From Paenibacillus amylolyticus (GTDB lineage: Bacteria; Bacillota; Bacilli; Paenibacillales; Paenibacillaceae): a stretch of 64,000 nucleotides of DNA. The stretch spans positions 6,014,001 through 6,078,000 of the forward strand of contig NZ_CP121451.1 of assembly GCF_029689945.1 (NCBI RefSeq). Reading direction: 5' to 3'. The translations under genes were made by a program, and so were the position numbers. The notes under the pieces were generated by a model, which saw nothing but the letters and a program-made list of their open reading frames with translations, was not told the origin of the DNA and ran no database searches. Shown one piece after another: positions 63,759 to 64,000 of this stretch; the first letter of the stretch is position 1; each line of letters opens with the position of its first letter.

Positions 63759-64000
63759 ATGTCTGGACATCAACACAGTCATAACCATGGGCACGATCAC
63801 GCTCACACCACCAATAACAAAAAAGTATTGTTGTTTTCCTTCATTATTATTACCGTCTATATGATTGTTGAAGCCATTGGCGGATTCATAACCAACAGTC
63901 TCGCACTTATTTCGGATGCAGGCCATATGTTGTCCGATTCCATTGCACTCGGGATCGCTTTGCTGGCGTTCACGTTTGGTGAAAAAGCCGTGAATACGGG
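63759..64000 (+). CDS. czcD: Cation diffusion facilitator, CzcD-like zinc exporter (cut by window edge)
   Basis: First 80 residues visible, start ATG after AAAGGAGAGG. N-terminal His-rich tail MSGHQHSHNHGHDHAH is a metal-binding extension, followed by the first CDF helix (KVLLFSFIIITVYMIVEAIG) and the conserved NSLALISDAGHMLSDSIALG, whose Asp and His are metal ligands in the transport site. CDF antiporters export Zn2+, Co2+ or Cd2+. The other three quarters lie beyond the window. Confidence 0.9.
   Translation, partial: MSGHQHSHNHGHDHAHTTNNKKVLLFSFIIITVYMIVEAIGGFITNSLALISDAGHMLSDSIALGIALLAFTFGEKAVNT

Noticed and set aside
63669..63926. 85-residue minus-strand frame
   Set aside because: Antisense to the clear czcD start with His-rich tail and CDF motif.
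1..64000. tRNA, rRNA, CRISPR, IS element, prophage, riboswitch
   Set aside because: Looked for on both strands; no cloverleaf, regular short-repeat array, transposase/integrase motif or familiar aptamer core was seen.

Overview
This window looks like a chromosomal piece of a Paenibacillus-type spore-forming Bacillota. The signs are strong AGGAGG-type ribosome sites, many GTG and TTG starts, a Spo0M homologue, a bacillithiol-transferase-like (BstA/YfiT) protein, the YdbS/YdbT PH-domain pair, an HssRS/HrtAB heme module and a large DUF5696/YIP1 carbohydrate cluster of a kind I associate with Paenibacillus. I see no rRNA, tRNA, CRISPR array, phage or transposase gene. Most genes lie on the minus strand.

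Layout. (1) 1-1132: an unrecognised gene cut by the left edge and a small SunI-like PH protein. (2) 1158-15759: a nine-gene minus-strand carbohydrate ABC cluster. It has two solute-binding proteins (one very large), two permease pairs, an NHL/TPR membrane protein, a YIP1 protein and DUF5696. It has no ATPase or cytoplasmic catabolic enzyme. A divergent LacI-type regulator follows, and the promoter/operator region lies between. (3) 15.8-28.9 kb: housekeeping and accessory singletons, including DUF4272, rtcB, several GNAT acetyltransferases, SDR, methyltransferase, VOC, bstA-like, spo0M and a GT4 glycosyltransferase. (4) 28.9-37.9 kb: Nudix, two HAD phosphatases, ydbST, a PLC-like protein, HIT and HD proteins. 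(5) 38-47.4 kb: an accessory stretch of small and poorly known genes, several of them truncated or broken. (6) 47.8-51.2 kb: isochorismatase-like hydrolase, AAA ATPase, and a GtrA-type GT2 coupled to a phosphodiester glycosidase. (7) 51.6-59.4 kb: a radical SAM protein, pdxH-like oxidase, histidine phosphatase and DUF genes. (8) 59.5-63.5 kb: hssR-hssS-hrtB-hrtA, heme sensing and efflux, with a candidate HssR site. (9) 63.6-64.0 kb: the start of a czcD-like cation exporter behind a near-perfect sigma-A promoter.

Two window-wide observations matter most. First, five copies of a structured 150-215 bp intergenic repeat (16983, 29477, 30373, 47629, 51301) share terminal inverted repeats and show compensatory base changes between paired arms, so they are either a MITE family or a structured RNA. 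Second, more than twenty genes are broken by single-base deletions, most of them in short G/C runs, and two more by in-frame stops. Joining the frames restores normal-length family members nearly every time. This points to uncorrected sequencing indels, or less likely to real hypermutation, so frameshifted genes below are listed across their full inferred span.
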